Shown here: one piece after another, positions 17,789 through 27,367 of the stretch
Layout of the letters: each line of letters begins with the position of its first letter
How positions within the stretch are numbered: position 1 is the stretch's first letter
Notes under the pieces: model-generated
The model's input: the letters and a program-made list of their open reading frames with translations, nothing else
Databases searched by the model: none
Told to the model about the DNA's origin: nothing
DNA from: Algoriphagus kandeliae
GTDB taxonomy: Bacteria > Bacteroidota > Bacteroidia > Cytophagales > Cyclobacteriaceae
DNA: 64,000 nucleotides
Direction: 5' to 3'
Assembly: GCF_004571135.1 (NCBI RefSeq)
Contig: NZ_SPSB01000001.1
Coordinates: forward strand, 1-64,000
Position numbers and translations under genes: made by a program

Positions 17789-18277
17789 TTATTTTTTGGA
17801 AAGATTGAAGACATAGCTGCCTGCTACAGCCTGTACACCATTAATCCTTGCTCCAGGAGCAGGGATATTGAATTCTAACCTCAAATTATCTCCTGTACGA
17901 GTAAAAGAAATTTCTCGACCTGCAGCCGGTTTTCCTCCTGTCAAAGTGAATTTATCAAAATTAGTTCCTGAAAAACTCCAGTTTCCGGAAGCATCGAAGA
18001 GGTCATTGTTGTTTAAGGTTGTGTATGTTTTCGAGGAACCTGAATTCATGATTAATTCAAAATTCTGGTATAAATCGGTAACATTTGTACCGCTTCGGGT
18101 TACCGACCCTCCTCCGGAAATAGACCAAGCCTGCGTCCCAGTACCAGTTAGTGCTTCAATTGCTAGTTCTTCAGGTGTTTTTTGTGGTGGCTGAGGTGTT
18201 GGACTATCACCTCCACAGGCCCAAAAAAAAGTGATTAAAAAGGTGAATAAAAACCACCTTCCAGCTGTCTTCATCAT
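17789..18277 (-). CDS. Small lipoprotein, unknown function
   Basis: 162 aa from the ATG at 18277; a second ATG follows directly, and a TTG at 18289 is less likely. The signal peptide ends in the lipobox FWAC, followed by GGDSPTPQPPQKTPEE, a Pro-rich linker. The remainder (about 40-160) is rich in Ser, Thr, Gly and Asn and probably forms a single beta domain. I do not recognise a named family. It is a monocistronic gene with its own terminator, between the lpx operon and the cbb3 locus. Confidence 0.8.
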   Translation of the reverse strand: MMKTAGRWFLFTFLITFFWACGGDSPTPQPPQKTPEELAIEALTGTGTQAWSISGGGSVTRSGTNVTDLYQNFELIMNSGSSKTYTTLNNNDLFDASGNWSFSGTNFDKFTLTGGKPAAGREISFTRTGDNLRLEFNIPAPGARINGVQAVAGSYVFNLSKK

Positions 18278-18337
18278 ACTCTGTTTCAATTAGAACTTTA
18301 AAATTAGCTATATCCCATTAAGATCAAAGCAGGGATT

Positions 18338-18955
18338 TTATTTATAATCTTCTAAAACCAGTTTTTGTTGGCAAAAATCATATTCACGTTGCTCATTTGA
18401 GCAAACAATTAGTATTCGATTCATTTGATAGGTTTCTATGAGATCCTGATACCAAGCTATCCCTTTTTTATCCAGATTGGATGTCGGTTCGTCAAGGAAA
18501 ATCACATCGGACTCTGACAAAAGAGCCAGCACCAATTTCAGTCTCTGCTTCATTCCTGAAGAAAACTGAGACACGAATTTCCCGTGATGTTCTTTTAAAT
18601 AGACCAATTCAAGAATTTCTTCTAAAGAAATCCCTTTGATAGGATTTTTAAACTTGAAGTGAAAATCCAGTAATTCAGAAAGAGTAAATTCCTCGGGAAG
18701 CTCCAAATAAGGAGCTGCAATACTCAGATGCCTAAACCAATTTTCTTCTTCGAAGATTTTACCGTCGATTGAGTATTCAATCTTTCCGGAGCTCAAAGGG
18801 ATAGATCCAGTCAAACATTTTAGCAAGGTGGATTTTCCGGAGCCATTACTTCCTGTGATAGCTAGAGAATCACCTGATTCGAGGTTGATCGAAAGGTTTT
18901 TGAAAATCCATTCATATTGAAAGCGTTTGGAGGCTTCTACAACCTGGATTTTCAT
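18338..18955 (-). CDS. ABC transporter ATP-binding protein, orphan
   Basis: 205 aa, a compact ATPase with Walker A GSNGSGKST at about residues 35-43, signature FSSGMKQRL near 132 and Walker B VIFLDEPTSN near 151. The short size resembles CcmA-type or gliding-type exporter ATPases. No permease gene is adjacent. It starts 5 bases after the lpxA stop, so it is the last gene of the lpx unit; a link to envelope lipid traffic is inferred from that only. Confidence 0.88.
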   Translation of the reverse strand: MKIQVVEASKRFQYEWIFKNLSINLESGDSLAITGSNGSGKSTLLKCLTGSIPLSSGKIEYSIDGKIFEEENWFRHLSIAAPYLELPEEFTLSELLDFHFKFKNPIKGISLEEILELVYLKEHHGKFVSQFSSGMKQRLKLVLALLSESDVIFLDEPTSNLDKKGIAWYQDLIETYQMNRILIVCSNEQREYDFCQQKLVLEDYK

Positions 18956-18960
18956 GGACT

Positions 18961-19740
18961 TTAGTTGATATAACCTTTCATTACACCTCTTTCAGAAGAG
19001 CGAATGAAATTTAGAATTTCGTCTCTTTCCTTAGTAGCAGGAAGGTTTACTTCGATTTCTTCCAAAGCCCGGGAATTATTCATGCTATTTAAAAATAGAT
19101 AGCGGTAGACTTCCTGAATGTGCGAGATGGTTTCTGAAGTAAAACCTCTTCTGCGTAAGCCAAGAGAGTTGACACCAGCATAAGAAAGGGGTTCACGAGC
19201 AGCCTTGGTGAAAGGAGGAACATCTTTACGAACCAGGGAACCGCCGGAAATCATTGCATGCATTCCGATTTTCACGAATTGGTGAATAGCACTTGATCCT
19301 CCAACAATAGCCCAATCATCAATGGAAACGTGACCGGCAATCTGTACTGAATTTGCAATAATGACATTGCTTCCGATTACACAATCATGAGCTACGTGCA
19401 CATAAGCCATTAATAGGCAATTGCTTCCAACAACAGTGGTTTGCTTATCTACTGTCCCTCTGCTGATGGTTACACATTCTCTGATGGTAGTATTATCCCC
19501 TATCACTACAGTTGAATCCTCGCCTTGGAATTTCAAGTCTTGAGGAATCCCTGCAATAACAGCCCCCGGGAAAATTTTGCATTTTTTTCCAATACGAGCA
19601 CCTGGAAAGATAGTGACATTCGGACCTATCCAAGTATCATCTCCAATAACCACGTCCTCATGGATCATGGTGAAAGGGTCAATTTTTACATTTTTGCCAA
19701 TCTTGGCGTCTGAGCTTACGTGTGCGAGAGGACTAATCAT
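18961..19740 (-). CDS. lpxA: UDP-N-acetylglucosamine acyltransferase LpxA
   Basis: 259 aa, standard length. The first about 190 residues are hexapeptide repeats of a left-handed beta helix. The catalytic His is in the VHVAHDCVIG segment near residue 125, and the C-terminal helical domain follows (GFTSETISHIQEVYRYLF). It catalyses the first step of lipid A synthesis. The start overlaps the lpxC-fabZ stop by 4 bases. Confidence 0.96.
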   Translation of the reverse strand: MISPLAHVSSDAKIGKNVKIDPFTMIHEDVVIGDDTWIGPNVTIFPGARIGKKCKIFPGAVIAGIPQDLKFQGEDSTVVIGDNTTIRECVTISRGTVDKQTTVVGSNCLLMAYVHVAHDCVIGSNVIIANSVQIAGHVSIDDWAIVGGSSAIHQFVKIGMHAMISGGSLVRKDVPPFTKAAREPLSYAGVNSLGLRRRGFTSETISHIQEVYRYLFLNSMNNSRALEEIEVNLPATKERDEILNFIRSSERGVMKGYIN

Positions 19741-21131
19741 GATTCCTTACGGGTTATGCTGGCTGTCATGACCGCTTCACACACAAGAGTATTACCAACA
19801 TAGGCTTCTCCTCTCATTTTGGCGATTCCACGACGGATTGGGGCCAAAAGTTCACACTTAAAAATCAATGTATCTCCAGGAAGTACCATTTTCCTGAATT
19901 TACAGCTTTCGATTCCTAGAAAGTAAGTCCAGTAATTTTCTGGATCATCTACAGTACTCAAAACCAAGATTCCTCCCGTTTGAGCCATTGCTTCTACTTG
20001 AAGTACACCTGGCATTACTGGATTTCCAGGAAAATGTCCCAAGAAGAAAGGCTCATTCATGGTGACATTTTTCACGCCAGCTACCACAGTATCATCCAAA
20101 TAAATGATCTTATCCAAAAGCTGAAAAGGATAGCGATGAGGAAGGATATTACTAATTTGGTTGATATCCATCACCGGTGGCAACTTTGGATCGTAATAAG
20201 GGATGTGAGAAGTGGAGGATTTCTCCATCGCTCGCTTGATTTTCTTTGCAAAAGCCACATTGGCAGCATGTCCAGGTCGGGCTGCTAAAATTTGTGCCTT
20301 TAAGGGTCTTCCCACCAAAGCCAAATCTCCAACCACGTCTAAAAGCTTATGTCGAGCCGGTTCATTTCGGTAGCGAAGGTCAACATTGTTTAAAATTCCC
20401 TCTTTTTTGACTTCCACATGTGGTTTGTTGAACATCTTGGCGAGGTGCTGTAATTCCTCTTTTTCAACTACCCGGTCCACAACCACAATTGCATTATTCA
20501 AATCTCCACCTTTAATCAAGTTGGAATTGTATAGCATCTCAAGTTCATGTAGGAAGCAGAAAGTTCTACAGGATGCAATCTCAGGTTTGAATTGACTGAT
20601 ATCTGTGATAGAGGCGTGCTGACTTCCTAGGACAGGAGAATTATAATCTACCATTACTGTCACTCGGTAATTATCCGTAGGAAGTGCTACCATCTCTACT
20701 TCACGAGAAGAATCCTTGTATTGGATGCTTTCCTGAACTTCAAAAAATCTTCTGAGCGCATTTTGCTCCTCTAGTCCAGCTTCTTCCAAAACCTCAATGA
20801 ATTGAATGGAAGACCCGTCCATGATAGGAGGTTCAGGACCATCTAATTGGATCAAAACATTGTCAATTTCCATCCCCACCAATGCCGCTAATACGTGCTC
20901 AACAGTGTAGACACGGGCTCCATTTTGTTCCAAAGTGGTTCCTCTTGATACGTCTACAACCAGATCACAATCTGCATCAACGGTAGGTCTTCCTTCCAAA
21001 TCCACTCTTTGGAATTTAATCCCGTGGTTTGGAGGTGCAGGCAAAAAGGTCATGTTTGAAATCACGCCAGTGTGAAGTCCCACACCGGAAAGTTCCACCT
21101 GCTTTTTTATAGTATGCTGTTTTACTTTCAT
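19737..21131 (-). CDS. lpxC-fabZ: LpxC-FabZ fusion (deacetylase / 3-hydroxyacyl-ACP dehydratase)
   Basis: 464 aa fusion. Residues about 1-300 are LpxC, with the zinc ligands in VEHVLAAL (H near 78), and KLLDVVGDLALVG; the ligand set looks intact. Residues about 320-464 are FabZ, with ILPHRYPFQLLDK and the active-site GHFPGNPVMPGVLQVEAMAQ. LpxC removes the acetyl group in the committed step of lipid A synthesis; FabZ dehydrates 3-hydroxyacyl-ACP, drawing on the same pool. The fusion is a known hallmark of Bacteroidota. It lies between lpxD and lpxA in one operon. Confidence 0.96.
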   Translation of the reverse strand: MKVKQHTIKKQVELSGVGLHTGVISNMTFLPAPPNHGIKFQRVDLEGRPTVDADCDLVVDVSRGTTLEQNGARVYTVEHVLAALVGMEIDNVLIQLDGPEPPIMDGSSIQFIEVLEEAGLEEQNALRRFFEVQESIQYKDSSREVEMVALPTDNYRVTVMVDYNSPVLGSQHASITDISQFKPEIASCRTFCFLHELEMLYNSNLIKGGDLNNAIVVVDRVVEKEELQHLAKMFNKPHVEVKKEGILNNVDLRYRNEPARHKLLDVVGDLALVGRPLKAQILAARPGHAANVAFAKKIKRAMEKSSTSHIPYYDPKLPPVMDINQISNILPHRYPFQLLDKIIYLDDTVVAGVKNVTMNEPFFLGHFPGNPVMPGVLQVEAMAQTGGILVLSTVDDPENYWTYFLGIESCKFRKMVLPGDTLIFKCELLAPIRRGIAKMRGEAYVGNTLVCEAVMTASITRKES

Positions 21132-21169
21132 TTGTTAGTCAACCAATTGGATTGCTTTGGGGCGCAAAA

Positions 21170-22192
21170 TTAAGGCTTTTTTTCGAGTTCTTTGATTCGG
21201 CTCTCCAAGTCCTCCAGATTTTTGAAGATTGAGTAGGATTTCAAAAACTGCTTCATTTCCATGCCTATGTATCCAAAAATGGTTTGACCAGGCTTTCGAA
21301 TAGATTTTATCACTCCAGTATTAGCTCCTACAGTGGTTTGATCGGCAATCTTAATGTGTCCCACAATTCCTGCTTTTCCTGCAATGACACAATTCTTTCC
21401 TAACTCGGAAGAACCAGAAACTCCTGCTTGTGCAGCGATCACGGTGTTATCTCCTATGATTACATTATGGGCGATTTGAACCAAATTATCAATTTTGGCT
21501 CCTTTTCGAATAATAGTAGAACCCATGGTGGCACAGTCTACAGTGACATTCGCTCCAATACTCACCCAGTCTTCCAAAATCACATTGCCAATCTGAGGAA
21601 TGGCTTTGTAACTGCCGTCCTCTTGGGGCGCAAAGCCAAAACCATCGGAGCCAATAACTGCTCCGGGGTGGATTTCGCAATGATTCCCGATCACTGTACC
21701 ATCACAAATTTTAGCTCCAGGGTGGATAATGCAGTTATCTCCGATTTTTACCTGATTTCCGATGTATGCATGTGGGTGAATTTTCACCTGATTTCCGATG
21801 TGGGAATTTTTTCCAATGTAGGAAAATGCCCCTCGGTAATGACCATCGCCTATTTGGCTACTTGGATCCATGTAGCTCGGTTCTTCTACACCCTGAAAGG
21901 ATGCCTTGGTAAATTGGGAGTAGGTCTCCAAGATTTGGGTAAAGCTGGAATAGGCGTCTTTTACCCAAATGAGGTTGGTTTGATAGGATTTTGTTGGCTT
22001 GAAACCCTCTGAGACGATTACAGCTGAAGCAGCAGTCTGATAGAGGTAAGTTTCGTATTTTTCATTGGCTAAAAAACTTATCCCCCCAGGTTTACCTTCC
22101 TGAATTTTATCCAGCCGGTTTACCTTTACGTTTTCATCTCCTTCTACTTTTCCGCCAAGCAGTTCGGCAAGTTGCCTTAAGGTGAATTCCAT
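21170..22192 (-). CDS. lpxD: UDP-3-O-acylglucosamine N-acyltransferase LpxD
   Basis: 340 aa. An N-terminal uridine-binding domain (about 1-100) precedes hexapeptide repeats (about 105-290) with the catalytic His in DNLVQIAHNVIIG near residue 237; a C-terminal helix (about 310-340) follows. It adds the second acyl chain in lipid A synthesis. It lies 15 bases after the HD gene and 38 before lpxC-fabZ. Confidence 0.95.
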   Translation of the reverse strand: MEFTLRQLAELLGGKVEGDENVKVNRLDKIQEGKPGGISFLANEKYETYLYQTAASAVIVSEGFKPTKSYQTNLIWVKDAYSSFTQILETYSQFTKASFQGVEEPSYMDPSSQIGDGHYRGAFSYIGKNSHIGNQVKIHPHAYIGNQVKIGDNCIIHPGAKICDGTVIGNHCEIHPGAVIGSDGFGFAPQEDGSYKAIPQIGNVILEDWVSIGANVTVDCATMGSTIIRKGAKIDNLVQIAHNVIIGDNTVIAAQAGVSGSSELGKNCVIAGKAGIVGHIKIADQTTVGANTGVIKSIRKPGQTIFGYIGMEMKQFLKSYSIFKNLEDLESRIKELEKKP

Positions 22193-22207
22193 GCAGCAAA
22201 TTTGGGT

Positions 22208-23440
22208 TTAACGATCTAAAATTAGGTTTTTGGCCTTACATATATAGTATTTCTTCACGACTTTACTCATGATCTTGATATTGGGTAAATCAGCAGCTTG
22301 GGCTACATCTACCACTTCGCCTTTTTTTGTTAAAATAGAGATCCGGTCTTTTGCTAAATACCCATAATTGCTCAAGGAGCCTGACGAAAAGAAATAAGTC
22401 AAATCCTCTTCCGGGATTCCCAGCTTTTTGATGGTCTTTTCTCGGGAAGCTTCCAATACTTCCTCTTCAAAAGGATCATTGCTGAGTTGAATTTTGAAAA
22501 GGTTTCTTGTTAAAAACATGGAGGAAATGTTTCTGAGCACATAGTCTCCCGATTTTTTCCAAAGCTTGATGGCTCCCCAAATATCGAAATCGTCCAACTC
22601 GAGGAAAATACGCAACAATTCTGGATTTTTCTCAAAATCAGTTAGTTGTAAATTATTTTCCAGAAGGAAGTTGAATTCATCTGAAATAGGAAAATTAGCT
22701 CCCAATGCTTTTTGATCCTTTGCCCGTTGGATCAAATTGATAAGCATTTTCTCCGCACTGACGGTTGTTTTGTGCAGATAAACCTGCCAATACATCAATC
22801 GCCTTGCACTGAGGAAATTTTCGATGGAATAAATACCCTTTTCTTCAATGACAATTTGGTCATTTTTGACATCCATCATTTTGATGATACGATCAGCTCC
22901 GATCGTTCCTTCTGAAACTCCCGTGAAAAAGCAATCCCGCTGCAAATAATCCAGTCGGTCAATATCCAATTGACTGGAAACTAATTGATGGAAGAATTTC
23001 CGTTCGTATTGATTTTTGAAAATTTTCAGTGCCAGATCTAATCCACCATTCAGTTCCTTATTCAGCAAATCAATGATCATCAAGGAGAGCTTTTCATGTG
23101 GTACCCCTTGGAGCAAGCTGTATTCTAAGGCGTGTGAAAAGGGTCCATGACCTATATCATGGAGCAAAATAGCAATGAGAGCAGCTTCGAATTCCTTATC
23201 GCTGATTTCAGTACCTTTATTTCTGAGGTTTTCTAAAGTAATCTGCATCAGGTGCATAGCTCCCAATGCATGATGAAATCGGGTGTGCAAAGCGCCCGGG
23301 TAGACAAAATCAGTCAAACCCAATTGCTTGATCCGGCGTAATCTCTGAAAGAAAGGATGGTCAATGATCTCAAAAATCAGCTCACTGGGAATAGTGATAA
23401 AACCATAAACAGGATCATTGAGTATTTTCTGGCTTTTCAA
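22208..23440 (-). CDS. HD-domain phosphohydrolase (dNTPase-like)
   Basis: 410 aa with TTG start at 23440; a stop codon lies three codons upstream and no ATG precedes the conserved DPVYGFI, so the TTG is the best choice. The HD metal site is complete: FHHALGAMHLM, LLHDIGHGPFSHALE and later LDIDRLDYLQRD. Such proteins resemble SAMHD1-like dNTP triphosphohydrolases, but the substrate is unknown. It begins the lpx transcription unit, a neighbourhood I recall from other Bacteroidota, and its start faces porX. Confidence 0.9.
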   Translation of the reverse strand: MKSQKILNDPVYGFITIPSELIFEIIDHPFFQRLRRIKQLGLTDFVYPGALHTRFHHALGAMHLMQITLENLRNKGTEISDKEFEAALIAILLHDIGHGPFSHALEYSLLQGVPHEKLSLMIIDLLNKELNGGLDLALKIFKNQYERKFFHQLVSSQLDIDRLDYLQRDCFFTGVSEGTIGADRIIKMMDVKNDQIVIEEKGIYSIENFLSARRLMYWQVYLHKTTVSAEKMLINLIQRAKDQKALGANFPISDEFNFLLENNLQLTDFEKNPELLRIFLELDDFDIWGAIKLWKKSGDYVLRNISSMFLTRNLFKIQLSNDPFEEEVLEASREKTIKKLGIPEEDLTYFFSSGSLSNYGYLAKDRISILTKKGEVVDVAQAADLPNIKIMSKVVKKYYICKAKNLILDR

Positions 23441-23498
23441 GGAGGCCTATTTTGTTTACCCAAAAGTAGTTATAATTTTAAAAGAATCAGAAATCAGC

Positions 23499-25055
23499 AT
23501 GACTCAAAAAGCAAGGATTCTCTGGGCAGATGATGAAATAGACCTGCTCAAACCTCACATCTTATTTTTGGAACAAAAGGGCTATGAAATCATTACGGTG
23601 AATTCAGGGGTGGATGCCGTAGATGAAATCGAAAAGGAATCCTTCGATTTAGTTTTTCTGGATGAAATGATGCCGGGAATGACCGGACTAGAGACGCTTC
23701 AGCAGATCAAGCAGATCAAACCTCAAATTCCAGTAGTCATGATCACAAAAAGCGAAGAAGAGCAGATTATGAATGATGCGATTGGGGGAAAAATTGCTGA
23801 TTACTTGATCAAACCACTCAACCCAAGTCAAATTTGGCTTTCTGTTAAGAAAATTCTTCAAAATAGACAGCTCATTGAAGAAAAAACCACACTGAGCTAT
23901 CAGCAGGATTTCATGAATATCAGCACCTCTTTGGGAGAAGCAGTTGATCATGAGGACTGGTCTAATATCTACAAGAAGTTGACTTATTGGGAACTTCAGA
24001 TTGATCAGACTGAAAACAAAAGCATGCAGGAGGTATTGGAAACCCAAAAGACGGAGGCAAATGCGAATTTCGCTCGATTTATAAAAAAGGAATATTTGAG
24101 TTGGATGGATGAGCGAAATGCTGAAAAGCCTTTACTTTCAAATCAGGTTATGCGCAAAAAAGTGTTTCCTCGAATAAAAACAGGAAATCCTTTATTTTTC
24201 ATTGTTATTGACAATTTGCGATTGGATCAGTGGGAGGATATGGAGCCTTTGATTGCTCCATATTTTACGATTCAAGAGAAAGATACCTATTATAGTATTT
24301 TACCTACGACTACTGCTTTTGCAAGGAATGCCTTATTCAGTGGAATGATGCCCATGGATATGGCCCGGTTTTATCCTCAATACTGGGAAAATGAGGATTC
24401 CGATGAGGGGAAAAATAATTTTGAAGAAGATTGGCTTCGTATCAATCTGGAGAAAAATAGACTCAATATTAAATTTTCATACACCAAAATTCTTCAGGCA
24501 AACCAAGGGAAAAATGCTCTGGACCAGTTCCACAACATGCTTCAAAATGATTTGAACGTTTTGGTTTACAATTTTGTGGATATGGTGTCCCATGCCAGGA
24601 CCGATATGAAGATGATCAGGGAATTGGCTCCAGATGAATCAGCATATAGATCCCTGACCAAAAGTTGGTTTGAACACTCAACACTCTTTGAAATGCTGAA
24701 AAAAATCCAGCAGGCAGGGGCGGAAGTTATTATCACTACAGATCATGGGACAAAAAGGGTAAACAAGCCTTATCGGATCGTTGGAGATAAAAATGTGACC
24801 ACTAACCTTCGATACAAGCAGGGTAAAAACCTCAGTTTTGAGCATGGGAAAGTCTTTGAGATTTCTAAACCTGAGGAAGCAAAACTCCCAAAGCTGAATG
24901 TTTCGAGTGCCTACGTATTTGCTGTGGAGGACTATTTTTTCGCTTATCCAAACAATTATAATTATTACGTCAACTATTACAAGGATACATTTCAGCATGG
25001 TGGTGTATCTTTGGAGGAAATGATCGTTCCGATATTATATCTCAGGTCAAAATAA
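23499..25055 (+). CDS. porX: PorX, response regulator with PglZ phosphatase-like domain (T9SS control)
   Basis: 518 aa from the ATG at 23499. Residues 1-120 are a receiver with D11, D12, phosphoacceptor D55 and the conserved Lys of LIKPL. Residues about 200-518 are a PglZ domain of the alkaline phosphatase superfamily, with DNLRLDQW, TTTAFARNALFSG (metal-binding Thr) and TTDHGT. In Porphyromonas and Flavobacterium PorX controls the type IX secretion system and gliding, with the kinase PorY, and hydrolyses oligoribonucleotides. No porY or T9SS structural gene is in the window. It is divergent from the HD-lpx operon and followed after 7 bases by tsaE. Confidence 0.94.
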   Translation: MTQKARILWADDEIDLLKPHILFLEQKGYEIITVNSGVDAVDEIEKESFDLVFLDEMMPGMTGLETLQQIKQIKPQIPVVMITKSEEEQIMNDAIGGKIADYLIKPLNPSQIWLSVKKILQNRQLIEEKTTLSYQQDFMNISTSLGEAVDHEDWSNIYKKLTYWELQIDQTENKSMQEVLETQKTEANANFARFIKKEYLSWMDERNAEKPLLSNQVMRKKVFPRIKTGNPLFFIVIDNLRLDQWEDMEPLIAPYFTIQEKDTYYSILPTTTAFARNALFSGMMPMDMARFYPQYWENEDSDEGKNNFEEDWLRINLEKNRLNIKFSYTKILQANQGKNALDQFHNMLQNDLNVLVYNFVDMVSHARTDMKMIRELAPDESAYRSLTKSWFEHSTLFEMLKKIQQAGAEVIITTDHGTKRVNKPYRIVGDKNVTTNLRYKQGKNLSFEHGKVFEISKPEEAKLPKLNVSSAYVFAVEDYFFAYPNNYNYYVNYYKDTFQHGGVSLEEMIVPILYLRSK

Positions 25056-25062
25056 GAAGACG

Positions 25063-25491
25063 TTGGATTCGAAGGTTTATGAATTGAAGGACTTGGAAGA
25101 GGTAGCGCAATGGCTCATCGACCAAGCTTCAGATGAGAAGATTTGGATTTTCCAAGGCCAAATGGGGGCAGGTAAAACCACCCTGATTAAGATATTAGGA
25201 AAAAAATTAGGATTGGTTGATGAAGTTAGCAGTCCTACTTTTTCTCTGGTAAATCATTATGAGACTATAGGGGGTGAAACCATCTATCATTTTGATTTTT
25301 ATCGTCTTGATGATCCGGAAGAAGCCTTGGATATCGGAATAGAAGAGTATTTTTATAGTGGAAATTATTGCTGGATAGAATGGCCTGAAAAACTGGGTGA
25401 CTATCTCCCGGATCATTTTCTTCTGGTAAAAATTGACTATAATAGTCCTACGAGCCGAAAAATCACCCTAGAACATTTCCAAGATGCCTAA
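25063..25491 (+). CDS. tsaE: tRNA threonylcarbamoyladenosine biosynthesis ATPase TsaE
   Basis: 142 aa with TTG start, the only in-frame initiator after the porX stop. Walker A GQMGAGKTTLIK is at about residues 31-42, with the TsaE motif EVSSPTFSLVNHY and a YHFDFYRL motif. It supports the TsaB-TsaD complex in making t6A37 of ANN-decoding tRNAs. It lies between porX and ald with a 7-base gap and an 8-base overlap. Confidence 0.95.
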   Translation: MDSKVYELKDLEEVAQWLIDQASDEKIWIFQGQMGAGKTTLIKILGKKLGLVDEVSSPTFSLVNHYETIGGETIYHFDFYRLDDPEEALDIGIEEYFYSGNYCWIEWPEKLGDYLPDHFLLVKIDYNSPTSRKITLEHFQDA

Positions 25492-26695
25492 CGAAATCAA
25501 AGAAATCGCAGCAGCAAGCTTAATACCGAAGGAGGCCCCTGCAATGGTTCAAAAAGGACAGCGATCGATCACAATTGGCTTACCAAAGGAAAAATCATCT
25601 GAAGAACGAAGGGTGGTGTTGACTCCGGAAGCTGTGGGACTTCTCACCAATAATGGTTTGGAAGTAGTGGTGGAGACGGGGGCTGGAAAAGCATCCAAAT
25701 TCTCAGATCAAGATTATTCAGATGCTGGTGCCAAAGTGGTTTATTCTCCAGAAGAAGCTCTTCAAGCTCAAGTGGTATTGAAGGTTGATGCACCTGATTT
25801 ATCTGAGATCGAGAAAATGACTCCAGGAAGTTGTTTGATTTCTGCACTTCAAATTGGTAGGCAAAATCGGGAGTTTATTGAAGCCCTAAATGCAAAAAAA
25901 ATCACCTCAATTGCTTTCGAATACTTGGAAGATAAAGTAGGTGGGATGCCGGTTGTTCGCGCGATGTCTGAAATAGCCGGAAGTACTGTTATGCTCATCG
26001 CCGCCGAGTACCTTTCTAGTGTCAATGATGGAAAAGGCTTAATTATGGGCGGCGTAACTGGAGTTCCTCCTACTCAAGTGGTGATTATCGGCGCAGGCAC
26101 TGTAGCTGAATATGCTGCAAGAACGGCCTTGGGGCTTGGAGCAAATATCAAGGTTTTCGATAACCATATTTACAAGCTGAGAAGGCTTAAGCAGCTCCTA
26201 GGACAACAGATTTATACTTCCACCATTGACAATCTTACTTTAACTCAAGCCCTAGCCGAGGCTGATGTGGTCATCGGGGCTCTTCGCGCTGAGAAGGGAA
26301 GAAATAAAATCGTGGTTAATGAGGAAATGGTGGCCAACATGATGCATGGAAGCATCATTATTGATGTGGGGATTGATCAAGGGGGATGTATCGAAACAGC
26401 AAGAATGACTACGCATGAAAATCCTACTTTTATGGTTCATGATGTAATTCATTATTGCGTCCCAAATATTGCATCCAGAGTATCCCGCACCGCCTCTTAC
26501 TCTCTATCCAATATTTTTACCCCTATCATTTTACAAATGGCAGATTTGGGAGGTGCTGAAGAAATGATTTTCAACTATCGCTGGTTTTTGAGAGGGGTAT
26601 ATACCTACCGAGGTAGCCTAACTAATGCCTATTTAGCTAGGAAATTTGACCTCACCCATAAAGAGCTTCAGCTTTTGCTAGCTGCTAGATACTAA
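25484..26695 (+). CDS. ald: Alanine dehydrogenase
   Basis: 403 aa. The N-terminal AlaDH/PNT domain starts with GLPKEKSSEERRVVLTPEA (about 31-49). The NAD-binding Rossmann motif VVIIGAGTVAEYAA is at about 203-216, and the C-terminal domain has VPNIASRVSRTAS. The enzyme converts alanine to pyruvate and ammonia with NAD. The first about 28 residues extend beyond typical Ald; the 8-base overlap with tsaE supports this start. Downstream is the convergent receiver gene, one base away. Confidence 0.93.
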   Translation: MPNEIKEIAAASLIPKEAPAMVQKGQRSITIGLPKEKSSEERRVVLTPEAVGLLTNNGLEVVVETGAGKASKFSDQDYSDAGAKVVYSPEEALQAQVVLKVDAPDLSEIEKMTPGSCLISALQIGRQNREFIEALNAKKITSIAFEYLEDKVGGMPVVRAMSEIAGSTVMLIAAEYLSSVNDGKGLIMGGVTGVPPTQVVIIGAGTVAEYAARTALGLGANIKVFDNHIYKLRRLKQLLGQQIYTSTIDNLTLTQALAEADVVIGALRAEKGRNKIVVNEEMVANMMHGSIIIDVGIDQGGCIETARMTTHENPTFMVHDVIHYCVPNIASRVSRTASYSLSNIFTPIILQMADLGGAEEMIFNYRWFLRGVYTYRGSLTNAYLARKFDLTHKELQLLLAARY

Positions 26696-26696
26696 A

Positions 26697-27170
26697 TCAG
26701 GAAAGAAGATTTTGTCGAAGCAAAAATTCCAATTGCTCATTCGCTTTAATCAACGCTTGAGTTAATCTCTCGTTTTCACGTCGAAGGGAGAATACCTCAT
26801 AAGCATTTTTGATCACTGTACGTAGATAGTCCTCTTCCCAGGGTTTGGTGAGGTAGTGATACACTTGACCTTTATTGATAGCATCGATCACAGCTTGAAT
26901 ATCCGTATATCCTGTCAAGAGAATACGAATAGGATTAGGATAAATAGGGATAATAGATTCCAAAAATTCTACGCCAGTTTGCTCGGGCATCCGTTGGTCA
27001 GTAATGATGATTTCGATATCCTCATTTTTTAGGATTTCTCTGCCTTCTTCGGCTGAAATGGCTAAAAAAATCTTGTAATCTCTTCGGAAAGTGGCCTTAA
27101 ACGCTTGAAGATTATTTTCTTCATCGTCCACATATAGAATTCTGATTTTCTCTTCTTTCTTATCTTCCAT
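26697..27170 (-). CDS. Response regulator, receiver plus short coiled coil
   Basis: 157 aa. The receiver has acidic pair D15/D16, phosphoacceptor D58 (TDQRMPEQTG), T/S LLTGYTD and K of TKPW. Residues about 125-157 form a short coiled-coil tail without DNA-binding or enzymatic domain. The receiver closely resembles that of the receiver-kinase at 32418-33509: both have NNL-x2-F-x-AT-x-RRD-x-KIF and VIDAINKG. It is divergent from the 27.4 kb cluster. Its role as a diffusible output or phosphate sink for the kinases there is inferred. Confidence 0.9.
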   Translation of the reverse strand: MEDKKEEKIRILYVDDEENNLQAFKATFRRDYKIFLAISAEEGREILKNEDIEIIITDQRMPEQTGVEFLESIIPIYPNPIRILLTGYTDIQAVIDAINKGQVYHYLTKPWEEDYLRTVIKNAYEVFSLRRENERLTQALIKANEQLEFLLRQNLLS

Positions 27171-27273
27171 TTGTTGACCCAGCTGGGAACGAATTAAAAT
27201 TTCTCCAAATAATTATTTTTTCTTGGCAAAAACAAACAACAATTGTTTTTCATTCTTTCTCTATCAAGTTCTT

Positions 27274-27298
27274 AAATTAAACTTATAAAATTTAATTT
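27274..27298. promoter_or_regulatory. Inverted repeat in the divergent promoter region
   Basis: AAATTAAA and TTTAATTT (27274-27281, 27291-27298) with a 9-base spacer, within the 197-base gap between the receiver gene and the E1-like gene. A second palindrome AACAATTGTT lies at 27238-27247. The gap is very A+T rich, so chance is a real possibility. Confidence 0.25.
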
Positions 27299-27367
27299 GA
27301 ATTTGGTTTGAGAATAAAAATCAAAAACTAACTTTACTTTGCATATCACCCTAATTATGCTACCTAA

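Noticed and set aside
27238..27298. Palindromes in the 27.2 kb gap as a firm operator
   Set aside because: The gap is extremely A+T rich, so short A/T palindromes are likely by chance; kept only as a low-confidence feature.
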